Program-made: the position numbers and the translations under genes
Origin: Leptospira johnsonii
GTDB lineage: Bacteria; Spirochaetota; Leptospiria; Leptospirales; Leptospiraceae
Direction of reading: 5' to 3'
DNA: 64,000 bases
Assembly: GCF_003112675.1 (NCBI RefSeq)
Contig: NZ_BFAY01000011.1
Span: forward strand, 1,240,001 to 1,304,000
Shown: piece by piece, positions 17,051-24,719 of the stretch
Numbering within the stretch: position 1 is the first letter of the stretch
Layout: the number at the start of each line of letters is the position of its first letter
Notes under the pieces: generated by a model
Databases searched by the model: none
The model's input: the letters and a program-made list of their open reading frames with translations, nothing else
What the model was told of the DNA's origin: nothing

Positions 17051-18592
17051 ATGAGTTTCCCCGTTCTATTAGGAGTCGCTGACAGCACGATCAAAGATTT
17101 TTCGGAAGAAGAATACAAATCGTGGAGCGGGTCTCAAAAAGTTTTTCAACATTATAAAAAATCCATAGCTACACTTTTGGATTTTTTAGGAATGAAAAAT
17201 GAAACATTGGCCTCTGAGATTACTGACTTTGTAAGTATAGAAGCAGCTTCTTTGGGAAAGGGAGGTTACGGACACACAGTACGAATTGCGAACGAGCTTG
17301 GATACACTGGAATGAAAGCCCATGTGATCGATTTGGGAGGCGCGAGTGTTACCGGAGCAATTGGACAAGCAAGGACCATCTTAGTGGATAATCCTGATGC
17401 AGTTGTGCTCGTAGCCGCTGCAGATATTCCTAAATCGGCATTTCGTCAAGTTTCCGATCTAAAGATGGTAAACGAAACAGTATGTCATCCTGAATTCGAA
17501 TTGGATACTGGCGCCACCCTAATTGCTATGTACGGACTCCTGATGAAAAGGATGATGTTTGAAGATGGGATCAGTCTGGACGATCTAAAAGAGATCACTC
17601 AAAAATTCAGATCTAATGCGATCGGAAATCCAAGAGCATTCTATTATGGACAAGAGATCACTGAAAAACAAATGTCTCGTCCTATTTCGGATCCTTATCC
17701 GACTCCAATGATCGCTATTGTAACCGATCATGGCTTTGCTACTATTTTAGTTTCCGAACAAAAAGCGGAAGAATGGAAATCAAAAGGTTTGATTCGAAAA
17801 GATCTAAAACCTTTGCATCTTGTGGGAGCTTCTCACACCGCTCATAGTGAATATTTCATTCTAAAAGGTGGATTTGATTCTCCTTCTAGAAATTCCGCCG
17901 AAAAACTTTTTGCTCAATCAGGTTACCAAAGAGAAGAAGTGGATTACGCTTGGATCTATGATTGTTTCCCGGGACAAGTTATCCAACAGTCCGCTCAATA
18001 TTTTAAATTGGGCAAAAAGGACGTGGTTAATTCTCTCAAGACTTCTTCATTAAAACTTTCTAATGGAAAGCAGATCCCTATCAACCAGATGGGTGGCATT
18101 CTCAACTACCAGGCTGCTATGTCCATCTCTGCTGCTACGGGGCTTGTGGATATCGCGGTTCAATACGGGCTTTATGCTCAGGTTGCTGATTCGGGAAAAA
18201 TTCCGGCGCATTCTCCGAATGTATCACTCTTGGGAGGGAATGGCGGAATAGATAGTATCAATTCAATCGCGTTATTCTCCTCGGAGCGTCCTTCGAGCGA
18301 TAGAAAATCCAAAGCTCCGGAACTTTCTCCTCTTACTTTGAACAAACCAGGTGCGGATATTGGAGAAGAAGGTGTCGTCTGGTCTGCTACAACAGTTAAT
18401 ATGAATCCAGGCTTCTCTTGGAAACCTCCTTATTCTTTAGCTCTGATCAAGTTAGGAGAAGATCGTTTCGTTCTTGCAAACATCCACGAGAAGGATGGTA
18501 CCATTCGCAAGTCCGGGGACGAATTGCAATACGACAGAACTAGGGTGAAAATAGAAAAAGAAGGCCGAAGATGGAAGGCTATACTTTTATAA
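17051..18592 (+). CDS. Thiolase-fold protein fused to a C-terminal DUF35 OB-fold; candidate aldolase
   Basis: A 513-residue fusion. Residues 1-410 have the thiolase-superfamily plan, with IYDCFPGQ at 302-309 matching the YDCF loop of SCPx-type thiolases. Residues about 435-513 form a DUF35-like OB fold without an obvious zinc ribbon. The nucleophile position reads LGGASVTG with no Cys before Cys145. The usual GHP loop (around 350-365) and the C-terminal CxGGG (LLGGNGG, 393-399) also lack His and Cys. An ordinary thiolase or HMG-CoA-synthase reaction therefore looks unlikely. The steroid aldolase Ltp2, which works with a DUF35 partner, is a better model (inference). AGGAG precedes the ATG. Confidence 0.7.
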   Translation: MSFPVLLGVADSTIKDFSEEEYKSWSGSQKVFQHYKKSIATLLDFLGMKNETLASEITDFVSIEAASLGKGGYGHTVRIANELGYTGMKAHVIDLGGASVTGAIGQARTILVDNPDAVVLVAAADIPKSAFRQVSDLKMVNETVCHPEFELDTGATLIAMYGLLMKRMMFEDGISLDDLKEITQKFRSNAIGNPRAFYYGQEITEKQMSRPISDPYPTPMIAIVTDHGFATILVSEQKAEEWKSKGLIRKDLKPLHLVGASHTAHSEYFILKGGFDSPSRNSAEKLFAQSGYQREEVDYAWIYDCFPGQVIQQSAQYFKLGKKDVVNSLKTSSLKLSNGKQIPINQMGGILNYQAAMSISAATGLVDIAVQYGLYAQVADSGKIPAHSPNVSLLGGNGGIDSINSIALFSSERPSSDRKSKAPELSPLTLNKPGADIGEEGVVWSATTVNMNPGFSWKPPYSLALIKLGEDRFVLANIHEKDGTIRKSGDELQYDRTRVKIEKEGRRWKAILL

Positions 18593-18925
18593 ATCGATCG
18601 TTCGTCTTGCAAAACTAAATAGATTTTTTCTAATATTCTTCGCAGAAATCTGAAAAAAAATTGATTAGAATTGTTTTAAGAAGAGAAACTTTTACTTTGT
18701 TTTTGGAAAAAAATTTCCAAACTTGAAGTACGTTCAAATTCCATTCCGTCAGATTTTTTCTCGGAAAGCGGAAACACTTCGAGGTCTGAAATGGATCCTA
18801 AAACAAGGCGGTCAAAATTTCAGTCTAATACTTGAAGTCGTCTAGCCCCGGATAAAAACGGGAATCTGAAAAGAAAATGTGAGAACCGTTTCCGTGATTT
18901 GATCTTTTTATAGGGGACGATATTC
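18593..18925. other. 333-nt intergenic region
   Basis: AT-rich, with no convincing reading frame. It contains a hairpin TTTGGAAA/TTTCCAAA with an AAAA loop (18702-18721) that lacks a T-run, so it is not a clear terminator. Next to it is a near-palindrome TTGAAGTACGTTCAA (18723-18737) whose arms resemble the TGAAC/GTTCA site upstream of the acyl-CoA operon. The leader of the next gene has GGGGA just before its TTG. Confidence 0.4.
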
Positions 18926-19246
18926 TTGTTTATCACTGCGGAGAACATTCGAACTGGAGAAGTTAGGACCTTTCTTGGACAAGAAAGGATCTTAGTGCCT
19001 GATTCCAAACATACTGAGGAAAACCGTTCCCTTTGCGCGCATTGGGAAACGGTGGAAGATTGTTTGGACTTACGAAAATATTCCAAATTTTTCTATGTCT
19101 CCGAATCGGAAGGTAAATGGCAAAGGGGAGAAGAAGTTTTAATCTCCACGGAACGACCCGTTTCCGATAGACCCGGAAGTAAAAGCCTATCGATGGATCA
19201 TGTGGATAGTTATAGGGTACTCGGAATTTTTTTAGAAAAGGAATAA
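18926..19246 (+). CDS. Hypothetical protein, 106 aa
   Basis: Starts at TTG with GGGGA about 7 nt upstream. The predicted protein is soluble, charged, with no signal peptide or recognised domain. Two Cys (in SLCAHW and EDCLDL) are 11 residues apart. The antisense frame over the same region is also open, so coding status rests on the ribosome-binding site and the position ahead of the next plus-strand gene. The function is unknown. Confidence 0.5.
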   Translation: MFITAENIRTGEVRTFLGQERILVPDSKHTEENRSLCAHWETVEDCLDLRKYSKFFYVSESEGKWQRGEEVLISTERPVSDRPGSKSLSMDHVDSYRVLGIFLEKE

Positions 19247-19306
19247 AATCCGAGTAGAATACGAATCGGGAGAAGATAAGGTACGGACCCGAAGCACTCA
19301 TTAACA

Positions 19307-19552
19307 ATGGTCCAAAAAAAGAAAAAGAAACCCTCCCCTAAAAAGAAGGTAGTTAAACGGGCAAAGTCCTCTTCAACCAGGACAAAAAACGTGCATATCC
19401 CTAGGGATAACGACGTTAAAATGAGCGAAATGGTAGATTTGGCCGCCGAGATATTCGTTCAAACCTTAGAGATCTCCACTAAAATTCCGGACAAGCTAAG
19501 ATCCAGATTGATCAAACAACTTAAGGACGCTGCAAAACAAGCTTTATCCTGA
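19307..19552 (+). CDS. Small Lys-rich protein with a C-terminal helical domain
   Basis: 81 residues. The first 30 are extremely basic (a VQKKKKK start and repeated KKVVKRAKSS), suggesting nucleic-acid binding. Residues 38-81 form an amphipathic helical region (MSEMVDLAAEIFVQTLEI ... LRSRLIKQLKDAAKQAL). No family is recognised. The basic tail resembles the Lys-rich tails of the 30-residue protein at 22102-22194 and the LigA N-terminus. It may be DNA- or RNA-associated (inference). Confidence 0.6.
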   Translation: MVQKKKKKPSPKKKVVKRAKSSSTRTKNVHIPRDNDVKMSEMVDLAAEIFVQTLEISTKIPDKLRSRLIKQLKDAAKQALS

Positions 19553-19662
19553 AAGTATCCCCTACCTTCCAGGGATAAATTTTCGATTTGGAATGAAATT
19601 TTTTTCCAAAAAACCGACTTAGGTGAAGTAGGAATTTATGCTTATCTCCGTCGAAATGAACT

Positions 19663-19779
19663 ATGGAAACGATGTTTTTAGCAACGGCCCTTTTCTTGAT
19701 TCTTTTCGAACAATATAAGGAAAGAAAGACCCGAGAAAAGGTATTTGTAGAACCTTTACGTAACTTCCTTCACCGTTAA
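19663..19779 (+). CDS. Possible 38-aa small membrane protein
   Basis: ATG at 19663 opens a frame whose product begins METMFLATALFLILFEQY and then turns basic (KERKTREK), ending with TAA at 19777-19779. One short membrane helix followed by a positive tail is a common micro-protein layout. No ribosome-binding site is apparent. An overlapping 26-codon frame from 19639 has a better one (TAGGAA), so coding is uncertain. A terminator-like hairpin 13 nt after the stop supports a short transcript. Confidence 0.25.
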   Translation: METMFLATALFLILFEQYKERKTREKVFVEPLRNFLHR

Positions 19780-19792
19780 CCTGCGGTCAAGC

Positions 19793-19825
19793 GCCAGGCG
19801 AAAGGATGCCCTGGCCTTCGTTTTT
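19793..19825 (+). terminator. Intrinsic terminator
   Basis: GCCAGG (19793-19798) pairs with CCTGGC (19810-19815) across an 11-nt loop and is followed by CTTCG and five T (19821-19825). Confidence 0.5.
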
Positions 19826-19903
19826 CTCACCTCGTTAATGTTGGAACCGACTTGAATCCTTCTGGATACCAGGGATAATGGCCTTGGGCGGATTTCAACT
19901 TCT

Positions 19904-20158
19904 ATGAAGAACAAATTACTCACACCTATCAAAGCGATAGATACCTTCGTAAAATGTAAAAAAGAAGGGGAGCGTATTCCCATTCTGGTTTGGGACAGCT
20001 TAAGAACGTACCAAAAATGGAATACGGTGGAGTTAACAGGGCTTCTAAATGCCAGCGCCTATTTTCCTGATATTCTTTTCGAAAAGGATATGGAGAAGAA
20101 GATCCAGCACCGTCTGGACGAATTCAATTCCAGGATCGTGGACATTCCGATTAAATGA
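19904..20158 (+). CDS. Hypothetical protein, 84 aa
   Basis: A small soluble protein with no recognised domain. It contains a Trp-containing central part (VWDSLRTYQKWN) and a C-terminal helix (EKKIQHRLDEFNSRI). Its stop overlaps the start of the next gene in ATGA, so the two are almost certainly translated as a coupled pair and may work together. No ribosome-binding site stands out. The function is unknown. Confidence 0.65.
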   Translation: MKNKLLTPIKAIDTFVKCKKEGERIPILVWDSLRTYQKWNTVELTGLLNASAYFPDILFEKDMEKKIQHRLDEFNSRIVDIPIK

Positions 20159-21273
20159 ACCAAACTGCTGAACCTAAAATTTTATACCAAGAAGCTAATC
20201 CTTACGGATCCTTAACCGCGTATTTGGAAGACGACGGAAGAACCGTTTATCTCTATCTACAAGCGGAAGAAAGCCCCGATTTTGCGATCAAATCCGTATG
20301 GGTATGCAATCGTATAGACGCACCTAAAACAAGAACCGATCTAGATCTAAGGTCAGGACTTGCACCATTCTTAACGGAAGAAGAAGTTACCGATCCTAAA
20401 GGCCAACCTGAATTCGATCCTAAAGAGATCCATTTTATTTGGTCGGAAGAAGGAAACGGAGTCTCCTTATTTTATAAAGAAGAATTGATCGCATATCTTC
20501 CTCCTTGGTCTGGAATCAAAGGATTTCATGGATATTCTAAATTTACAAAAGCGGACACAATCACCGCTTATCCTTTGGGAAACACAGAATACGGAGTGAT
20601 CCCGGATCGTATCAACCAAGACAGAAATTTTTGGGAATATAGATCTACAAAAGGAATTTGGAAGAATATACAAGAATCCAGACTTGCTTACCTAGAATAC
20701 GTATTTGGCAAACATGATAAGTATTGGTCTGCCGACGGTGGAAAATATCCTCAACTAGGGATAGTAAGATTCGCTCCTAAGAATATGCCGGGTGTTTATG
20801 TATATTCTACAGTAGGAATGAGCGCACAAAACCTTCCTTCTGTAGAGTTGTACAGAAAAGATTACGAAAACTATGCTAGAGTGGAGTTAGTCTGCGCGGT
20901 AAAAGTCTCAGACGAAGATAGATCCGAAAGTTGGGTCCCTCATCAAATTGGTGAGATCATTCGTTATCCTTGGGTCATGAGCAAATGGTTTGGACATGGG
21001 CATTCTATCGCGATGAACAGAAGAGATCCGGAAGCTTTGTACTTAAGTTTTAGTTCTCTTGCAATCAGAGAGATAGGAAAAGAAGAAGGATTCCCTGAAT
21101 TGACTGAACTAAAGTCCGAAAGAGGAAATCCGATCAAATTTCTGGCCTTAATCCCGATTTCAGAAGAAGAAAGAGTCTTTATCGAAGAAAGAGGAGCGGA
21201 AGAGTTCTTTTCTTTATTGGATTCTACTCAATCCAAGTGGATCCATAATCCGGAAAGACAATCTACAATTTGA
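20155..21273 (+). CDS. Hypothetical protein, 372 aa, coupled to the upstream 84-aa gene
   Basis: A soluble protein without signal peptide or membrane helix. It is rich in aromatic residues and beta-type strands: TAYLEDDGRTVYLYLQ, then IHFIWSEEGNGVSLFY, VYVYSTVGMSAQNLPSVELY, and WFGHGHSIAM near residue 280. No catalytic motif can be named. It is coupled by ATGA to the upstream gene and followed after 15 nt by an exported protein, giving a three-gene operon of unknown role. The middle and C-terminal parts (WVPHQIGEIIRYPWVM) recall proteins annotated only as suppressor-of-fused-like or immunity-like; I do not rely on that. Confidence 0.7.
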   Translation: MNQTAEPKILYQEANPYGSLTAYLEDDGRTVYLYLQAEESPDFAIKSVWVCNRIDAPKTRTDLDLRSGLAPFLTEEEVTDPKGQPEFDPKEIHFIWSEEGNGVSLFYKEELIAYLPPWSGIKGFHGYSKFTKADTITAYPLGNTEYGVIPDRINQDRNFWEYRSTKGIWKNIQESRLAYLEYVFGKHDKYWSADGGKYPQLGIVRFAPKNMPGVYVYSTVGMSAQNLPSVELYRKDYENYARVELVCAVKVSDEDRSESWVPHQIGEIIRYPWVMSKWFGHGHSIAMNRRDPEALYLSFSSLAIREIGKEEGFPELTELKSERGNPIKFLALIPISEEERVFIEERGAEEFFSLLDSTQSKWIHNPERQSTI

Positions 21274-21288
21274 TCGGACCGTTTTTGA

Positions 21289-21939
21289 ATGAAGGCCTTT
21301 ATCTCTAAGCGATATTTAATTCTTCTGACTGTATTCTTAACGTTTAGTTTCTTAAATCTAAACTTAAAGGCTCAGGAAAAGAGTTCAGCGGCGAATATCG
21401 AAAAAATTTGGGAGAATATTTACTCTCAGGACTTCATCTCCGCTAAAAAACTAGTCCAAAAAGAACTTCAATCATCCAATTCAGAGTCGTTGCAGCTTCT
21501 TTCCTTGATGGAAATCTGTTTGAATGGTTTGGAAAGATATAAACAAGCGGATGAAAGTCGCAAAAAGATCCTTAGTGTATGGGAAAAGAACCATAAAAAG
21601 GCTTATCTAGAAGAGAATTACCCCTTAAATCTTGCTACTTGGACTAGAATGGCAGTGGTAACACCGAATGTTTTAGTTTTAGGAGCAGAGTATTACCTTC
21701 CTTATCCGGTAAATTCTAAGAAAGAAGGCTTCTATTATCATAAATTCACTGCATATAACCGTTATAGCAAGCATGCAGTTAAGTTTTTTAAGCTAGAGAA
21801 CTCACCTAAGACCGAAAAAGAGTATAGATTATTCGAAATTTCGGAAGAAGGAGAGGCTAAACTAGTTAAAAATTACGGAAATGCAATGCCGGATTTCAGA
21901 GATGAGATGAAAGACGTGCTTAAATACATAAATCTTTAA
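21289..21939 (+). CDS. Exported hypothetical protein, 216 aa
   Basis: Residues 1-29 form a signal peptide (basic start, hydrophobic LILLTVFLTFSFLNLNL, then KAQE), so the protein is probably periplasmic. The next ~70 residues look like a helical repeat pair of TPR type (IWENIYSQDFISAKKLVQKE ... LERYKQADESRKKIL). The C-terminal half has Tyr-rich strands. It ends the three-gene operon starting at 19904 and is followed by a strong bidirectional terminator. The function is unknown. Confidence 0.65.
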   Translation: MKAFISKRYLILLTVFLTFSFLNLNLKAQEKSSAANIEKIWENIYSQDFISAKKLVQKELQSSNSESLQLLSLMEICLNGLERYKQADESRKKILSVWEKNHKKAYLEENYPLNLATWTRMAVVTPNVLVLGAEYYLPYPVNSKKEGFYYHKFTAYNRYSKHAVKFFKLENSPKTEKEYRLFEISEEGEAKLVKNYGNAMPDFRDEMKDVLKYINL

Positions 21940-22023
21940 GTTGATCACGCTAAAGTGTTGTATTTTTACAACATAACCTCTTAAAAAATCGGAAAATACT
22001 TATAAAGAAGGGCTATAAAAGAA

Positions 22024-22050
22024 AAAACCCGCCTCTAAGAAGCGGGTTTT
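22024..22050. terminator. Bidirectional intrinsic terminator
   Basis: Perfect 9-bp stem AAAACCCGC (22024-22032) and GCGGGTTTT (22042-22050) with a 9-nt loop. A-runs and T-runs flank both sides. It lies between a plus-strand gene ending at 21939 and a minus-strand gene ending at 22102, so it can serve both. Confidence 0.8.
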
Positions 22051-22101
22051 AAGCTTCATTTCTTCCATAAACAAATACGGAAGAGATGTTGTTGAAGTTA
22101 C

Positions 22102-22194
22102 TTATTTCTTTTTCGCAACTTTCTTCTTAGCAGCTTTTTTCTTTGCTACTTTTTTCTTAGCTGCTTTCTTGACTGCTTTCTTTTTTGCAACCAT
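22102..22194 (-). CDS. 30-aa Lys/Ala-repeat histone-H1-like protein
   Basis: A GGAGG ribosome-binding site sits 7 nt before an ATG that opens a 30-codon frame of almost only Lys, Ala and Val: MVAKKKAV, then KKAAKKK and VAKKKAAKKK units, ending in TAA. The composition matches the C-terminal tails of bacterial H1-like proteins (AAKKK repeats), which neutralise and compact DNA. A strong Shine-Dalgarno and the dedicated terminator at 22024-22050 support real expression. It is likely a nucleoid- or RNA-binding peptide (inference). Confidence 0.7.
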   Translation of the reverse strand: MVAKKKAVKKAAKKKVAKKKAAKKKVAKKK

Positions 22195-22358
22195 TGACGT
22201 CCTCCATGTATTAGATCTTTAATGCTCTTCATATAACATGATAGATCAGTAAAGCTCTTGGATAGTGACATAATTAAGCAATTTACTTTTCATTGTAAAG
22301 TATTTTAATTAATTTTAGGAAAAAAATTTAAAGAAGTTGATTTAACACTAAGTGATAC

Positions 22359-24719
22359 TTACTCGGAGACTTCTAGACAAACAAAAGAGATATCATCGCT
22401 AGGTTCTTTGTAATTTCTAAACTCTTCTAGCGTTTTTTTGATAAGATCAGCTAATGATTGGGCATCTTTATCGTGATTTAAGGATAATATTCTTAAAAGA
22501 TTCTCTTCTCCGAAGATTTCTTCGTTATCATCGAACGTTTCAGTCACTCCGTCGGTGAACAAAACTAATTTATCTCCTGGATTCAAATGAATAGTTAAGA
22601 TTCTATAATCCGTTGGTAGAACGCCTAAAACTCTTTGAGTTTCGTTTCTGAGTTCTATTTTTCCATTCTTTCGAATACAAATCGGTGGAGTGTGACCTGC
22701 ATTTACGAATGAGAACGCTCCATCGCTAGCGTTATATATCCCTGCGATGGAAGTCATGAACTCGCTTCCTCTATATCTCTCGATCAAAAATAAGTTAATC
22801 GTTCTAAAAATATCAGGAAGAGAAGAAGAATTGCCCAACTGTCGGCGAATAATTCCTCTCACTGCAGAAACTAGATAACCTGACCCAAGTCCATGCCCGG
22901 AAACATCTCCTAAGAATAATAACTGCCTTTTAGGAGAAAGTTTTAGAATATCTAGATAATCTCCTGAGATTCCGACAGCAGGAAGTGTAAAATAGCCTAA
23001 TTGAACTGATTTTATGGTCTCTAACTCAGGTAAATGAAGAGTTTTATCTAAGACCGCAGCCATATTTAGATCGCGAACGATCCTTTTCTTCTCCACTTCA
23101 TCTACTAATAGGGAGTAGTTTCGGATGAGTAAGGAAGCTAATCTAGTACATTCTTTTAAAAATCTAAGCTCACCTAGAGTAAAATTCTTACGATTGATCT
23201 TCTCTCCGACTAAAAATACTGCGATAACCTCTTTTCCTTTTTCAAAATTGAATAAAGGATATGCTAGTTGGACTTCCATCTGGTTTAAAAATTTAAATAC
23301 TGACTCTCTGATCCCTAATCCATAAGCAAGGTGAGAAGTAATGGTTACTTCTGTATGATCTGCGAAATAAGTCCAAATTTCGGATCCGTAAGGGATTCGG
23401 ATGAAGTTTATATTCCTAAGGTCCGTTCCGGAGAATTTATCCGCTGGGATGAGTATTTGGAGCTTTTTCACCTCCAGGGCGTCTACAAGTCGACGAATCA
23501 AGTTATTGATCGTGGCCCTCATAGAGATTGGAGCTCCTATCATTACGGATAATTCTTCTAATGCAGTGTGAAGTTTGGGATTATTTCTAAAACTCCAATA
23601 ATCTATCCACTTATACAATTTATTGTTCAGAGAACCTAAAAAGTAGGCTGCGACTACTACATAGAATAAATTCCACTCTCTCTGATGTTTTCCTAAAAAT
23701 CCTGGATTCCATCTTACAAAAAACTCCAGACCGAACAAATATCCGAATGTTAAGATCAAGATAGAATAAATAGAAGTTAAGGAAGAACTGAAAGCGATCT
23801 GGACTGGGACCAACGAATAAGTATAAGTCCCGAATATGATCAGGACCGGAAATAAGATCAGGGCCGTCATCAAATAAGGACGGATCATGAAGAAACTTTT
23901 AGTCGTTCCTAATTCCGCCATTAAGAACGGAACGATCGTAATTAAGAAGAAGGCTAAAACTATACTAAGCTTCTTGGAAACTTCCTGAAAAGTCCCCTTG
24001 TTCCTAAATGTATGAGATACCAACTGCAAGATACAAATTCCGGCAGAGAATACGTTGAAGTAAATTCCATTGATGGATAGGAACTGGAATAGATCCGGAT
24101 TTCCTTTCTGGGAAAGCCCTACAAATCCTGCGACTAAGGAAAAAATTACCTGGGGCGCAAACCATCTAGATGGGATCTCTTTCCCTCTCAATCTGAAGGA
24201 AACGTCTAAGACCAAAAATCCAGTGAAGTATAAGAAGAAGAAAAAAGGAAAAAGGAAATCGTGGAACGCTAATAAGAAGAAGTTAAATAAGAATAAGGAA
24301 GATAAGGATCCGAATAATAAGAAAATGTATAAGTCTCTCGTATAAAAGAAAAACCAGATCGCCACTAAAAAGTATAATAAAGATAAAAATATATCCGGTA
24401 AGAAGTCTTTCAGTACTTCGAATGAAGATCTCATATCTAAGGAAAGACTTTTGACTACGCTACCTTCTTTTGCAAAAAAATGAAATTGGTGTCCTGATAA
24501 TCCGTAATCAGCTCCGAGCTTTCGAACGATCTCATATTCGATAAGGTCTATTCTCATTCCGACTAGATCTGTATGAGATCCGCTGGAAACCGCGACTTTT
24601 CCGTTTGGATAAAAATAAAAAGGAAATCTTGCTTCTTTAGAATAAGAATTCAATAATCCCGAGAAGAGGATCAAACTGAATAGGATTACGGAAAGAAATA
24701 CGATGAGTATATTTCTCAC
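22359..24719 (-). CDS. SpoIIE/RsbU-type PP2C phosphatase with membrane sensor and GAF domain
   Basis: 786 residues. The N-terminus has a hydrophobic segment, an extracytoplasmic stretch of ~90 residues and about eight transmembrane helices (residues ~105-385), 7TMR-DISM-like. A GAF-like domain follows (about 400-540), then the phosphatase. Metal-binding PP2C motifs are intact: GISGDYLDIL, GDVSGHG, VNAGHTPP, LFTDGVTE and SDDISFV. Such enzymes dephosphorylate anti-sigma-antagonist proteins in partner-switching pathways. The gene overlaps its upstream neighbour, a degenerate relative, by 4 nt, suggesting that the two form a regulatory pair. No anti-sigma partner genes are in view. Confidence 0.88.
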   Translation of the reverse strand: MRNILIVFLSVILFSLILFSGLLNSYSKEARFPFYFYPNGKVAVSSGSHTDLVGMRIDLIEYEIVRKLGADYGLSGHQFHFFAKEGSVVKSLSLDMRSSFEVLKDFLPDIFLSLLYFLVAIWFFFYTRDLYIFLLFGSLSSLFLFNFFLLAFHDFLFPFFFFLYFTGFLVLDVSFRLRGKEIPSRWFAPQVIFSLVAGFVGLSQKGNPDLFQFLSINGIYFNVFSAGICILQLVSHTFRNKGTFQEVSKKLSIVLAFFLITIVPFLMAELGTTKSFFMIRPYLMTALILFPVLIIFGTYTYSLVPVQIAFSSSLTSIYSILILTFGYLFGLEFFVRWNPGFLGKHQREWNLFYVVVAAYFLGSLNNKLYKWIDYWSFRNNPKLHTALEELSVMIGAPISMRATINNLIRRLVDALEVKKLQILIPADKFSGTDLRNINFIRIPYGSEIWTYFADHTEVTITSHLAYGLGIRESVFKFLNQMEVQLAYPLFNFEKGKEVIAVFLVGEKINRKNFTLGELRFLKECTRLASLLIRNYSLLVDEVEKKRIVRDLNMAAVLDKTLHLPELETIKSVQLGYFTLPAVGISGDYLDILKLSPKRQLLFLGDVSGHGLGSGYLVSAVRGIIRRQLGNSSSLPDIFRTINLFLIERYRGSEFMTSIAGIYNASDGAFSFVNAGHTPPICIRKNGKIELRNETQRVLGVLPTDYRILTIHLNPGDKLVLFTDGVTETFDDNEEIFGEENLLRILSLNHDKDAQSLADLIKKTLEEFRNYKEPSDDISFVCLEVSE

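Larger units (their letters stand above)
19553..19903. other. 351-nt region with a possible micro-ORF and terminator
   Basis: No gene of normal size is present. It contains a 38-codon frame (19663-19779) with a hydrophobic start, followed by a GC-rich terminator-like hairpin (19793-19825). The rest, up to the ATG at 19904, shows nothing recognisable. Confidence 0.4.

Noticed and set aside
18963..19307. 114-codon antisense frame over the 106-aa gene
   Set aside because: No ribosome-binding site, and composition (Tyr/Arg/Phe-rich) is unlike neighbouring proteins.
22102..22194. Lys-codon repeats as a CRISPR or simple tandem repeat
   Set aside because: The repetition is at amino-acid level with a start, stop and ribosome-binding site; there are no spacers.
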